A DNA stretch of 64,000 bases. Source: an uncultured Verrucomicrobiae bacterium. GTDB lineage: Bacteria > Verrucomicrobiota > Verrucomicrobiia > Limisphaerales > AAA164-E04. The notes under the pieces are model-generated. The model made no database searches and had not been told where the DNA came from. It saw only the letters and a list, made by a program, of their open reading frames with translations. Shown here piece after piece: positions 63,601 to 64,000 of the stretch. The stretch spans positions 51,616 to 115,615 of the forward strand of contig CALSPN010000021.1 in the NCBI GenBank assembly GCA_943788245.1, given 5' to 3'. Position numbers and translations under genes: made by a program. The stretch's first letter is position 1, and each line of letters opens with the position of its first letter.

Positions 63601-64000
63601 GTTGTCATTGCGGCCTCCCAGGAAGAGCGCATTTTCACCTTCTGGAATCGTATGTGAAAATACTCCGTCAATTTCGGGTTGAGTGCGTCCATCGAGATGA
63701 ACACGGACTTGATCGCCCTCACGCACAAACACGACATGGTGCCAGGCCTGAAAGGTCAGTGTGTTGCGTCCACCCAGAATCTGATTTTGCTTGTTTCCGT
63801 TGAAAAGAAACAGTCGCCCTGCGAGATGTGGTTGGTGTGTGCCCCCGATCCCAAGGTGTTCTCCGCTTGCATCTGGATCTCCATCCTGTCCTCGTGAAAA
63901 GACATAACCAGTCACCGCTCTATTATCTGCTGGAAGGCCATTCCATAACCAGAACTCGATGGTGTAATCATTTTTCAGAGCCACTTTGGCGTTCAAACGT
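60610..64000 (-). CDS. Giant PVC-type protein: LamG-like domain, membrane-bound-dehydrogenase propeller, HEAT repeats, cytochrome c; 5' end outside window
   Basis: 1129 residues visible; the frame stays open to the right edge. Order: LamG/concanavalin-like domain (~8-165, YTIEFWLWNGLPAD, AWHHVVFVREGDQVRVHLDGR, LDEIAIYDRSLSPDEIKAHY); PVC propeller (~195-590, AIDWDTLGNLWVIEMADYPLG, GILTWRGGVIVTAAPEILFLRD, NGLRWGLDGWVYCA, WVVDMYRYMIEHPEW, GRIYRISPVDSAP); HEAT-type helices (~595-990); and a C-terminal cytochrome c with CAACHQLGGMGKELGPDLK and EGFSQQDIANLIALLR. The HEAT and cytochrome parts resemble the gene at 50897-54491, but the N-terminal module differs. Probably exported, coupling glycan-derived substrate oxidation to electron transfer (inference). 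Confidence 0.88.
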   Translation of the reverse strand, partial: RLNAKVALKNDYTIEFWLWNGLPADNRAVTGYVFSRGQDGDPDASGEHLGIGGTHQPHLAGRLFLFNGNKQNQILGGRNTLTFQAWHHVVFVREGDQVRVHLDGRTQPEIDGVFSHTIPEGENALFLGGRNDNLFNFEGKLDEIAIYDRSLSPDEIKAHYKASALTPPSKITATGPVAHPMTPEASIKKIHIRDGYEIELVAQEPLTMDPVAIDWDTLGNLWVIEMADYPLGLDGKGQQGGRVRMLEDLNRDGIYDQQSLFTDSLSFPTGILTWRGGVIVTAAPEILFLRDTNMDGKADSREVLVSGLSTGNQQLRANGLRWGLDGWVYCAAGGHHGNYGIGTKLRSRAGETLVGSRDFRFRPDTGELEPVSGPSQNGRNRDNWGRWFGTQNMRPLWHYVLPDHYLRRNPHIAAPNPTQLVVTPLGPEVFPASAPEKRFHSFNEAGHFTSACGGMFYRDNVLWPQAAGKQHAFTCEPFHNLVQHNLVTDEGVSFSAERDAPEGVLDFFASEDRWCRPVMTRTGPDGALWVVDMYRYMIEHPEWLPNAGREELLPHYRIGEDMGRIYRISPVDSAPLRIQDLSQLNTEELVTALDSSNGWLRDKIHMLLVWRGDQDSKKPLSHLLSTTENPMTRVHALWLLNHFKALSTKQLISSLNDMHPGVRENALRLAETRHAPSVIATAAKLTDDPDAKVRLQLAFTLGAWQSPVAGTALGKLMTQYHSDPFMKAACFSSSTPHLPALVESVMLASDSTRADLNGSLAELALAVNAHSSLATLLEPVFYSASGTYTLDQMQAALQFTSMAARRGTDLNALAGKHEGLATILSEKETSLSTAIFDFARESVLSQSADLDLRVAAAKLLAQDVRHSSKALRVLASCLNPRQPVNLQVAALEALATTRDASVSSLVMNAWITLSPSIRQVALEVLLSGEPWSFSLLEAIKSGEEVPLDALQQGRLLRHTSKRVRKLAEKALTRNTDRTQIVDRYKTTLQLQGDPEKGKSIFTQACAACHQLGGMGKELGPDLKTVVDHSPEKLLSNILDPSRDIQPGYHAYQCELTDGTELYGLITNETGNSITMKKTDGSVHSILRKDIESLRGGQLSLMPDGLEEGFSQQDIANLIALLRLGGEPTQ

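Overview
The window looks like a chromosomal contig from a bacterium of the PVC superphylum, most probably a heterotrophic (possibly marine) Verrucomicrobiota or a relative. The basis is family knowledge applied to the gene content: paired DUF1592/DUF1552 proteins, very large PVC-type secreted proteins (beta-propeller, HEAT repeats, cytochrome c), several S1 sulfatases, PQQ-like propellers, Tat-exported Gfo/Idh/MocA and TIM-barrel proteins, a DUF4175 protein, and kdsB-pyrG adjacency as in Chlamydiae. kdsB implies a Gram-negative envelope with Kdo-type lipopolysaccharide. I see no phage, insertion sequence, CRISPR array or rRNA.

Layout. 0-7.4 kb: parvulin-like fragment and serA, an odd NifS-like protein, a transglutaminase/esterase pair and a leucine-rich-repeat protein. 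7.6-11.6 kb: NapF-like ferredoxin, serS and glgA, all frame-broken. 11.6-17 kb: an ECF sigma / small membrane protein / Spy-like operon, then a giant DUF4175 protein. 17-27.4 kb: recG with a TIM-barrel protein, a divergent PQQ-propeller pair, folC, pyrG, kdsB and tRNA-Ser(GGA). 27.9-37.6 kb: hypothetical membrane proteins, a fatty-acid desaturase, a large GIDE/LemA/GYF_2 membrane protein, a sulfatase and a LysE-type exporter. 37.9-42.6 kb: a light-repair module (renalase-like flavoprotein, DUF2805, DNA photolyase, FeS photolyase/cryptochrome, DUF2256). 42.8-64 kb: a secreted catabolic region with DUF1552/DUF1592, a parallel beta-helix protein, an oxidoreductase, two giant PVC cytochromes, a YfhO-like/GT2 pair, an HTH-zinc-ribbon regulator and a second sulfatase.

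Sequence quality shapes the annotation. At least ten genes, including the essential serS, are split between frames. I compared each break with the expected protein. Almost all (about 24) are repaired by deleting one base, usually one copy of a doubled base or short homopolymer; two need one added G in a G run. After repair the gene lengths become multiples of three and match family lengths (SerS 435 aa, GlgA 481 aa, photolyase 502 aa). The breaks are therefore most likely insertion-type sequencing errors, and I annotate these loci as whole genes.

The most unusual items are: a full-length cysteine-desulfurase homologue with arginine in place of the PLP lysine; an apparent tandem GIDE-LemA duplication with a C-terminal GYF_2 domain; the compact photolyase module ending in a 51-codon DUF2256 gene; and an archaeal-style HTH/zinc-ribbon regulator.
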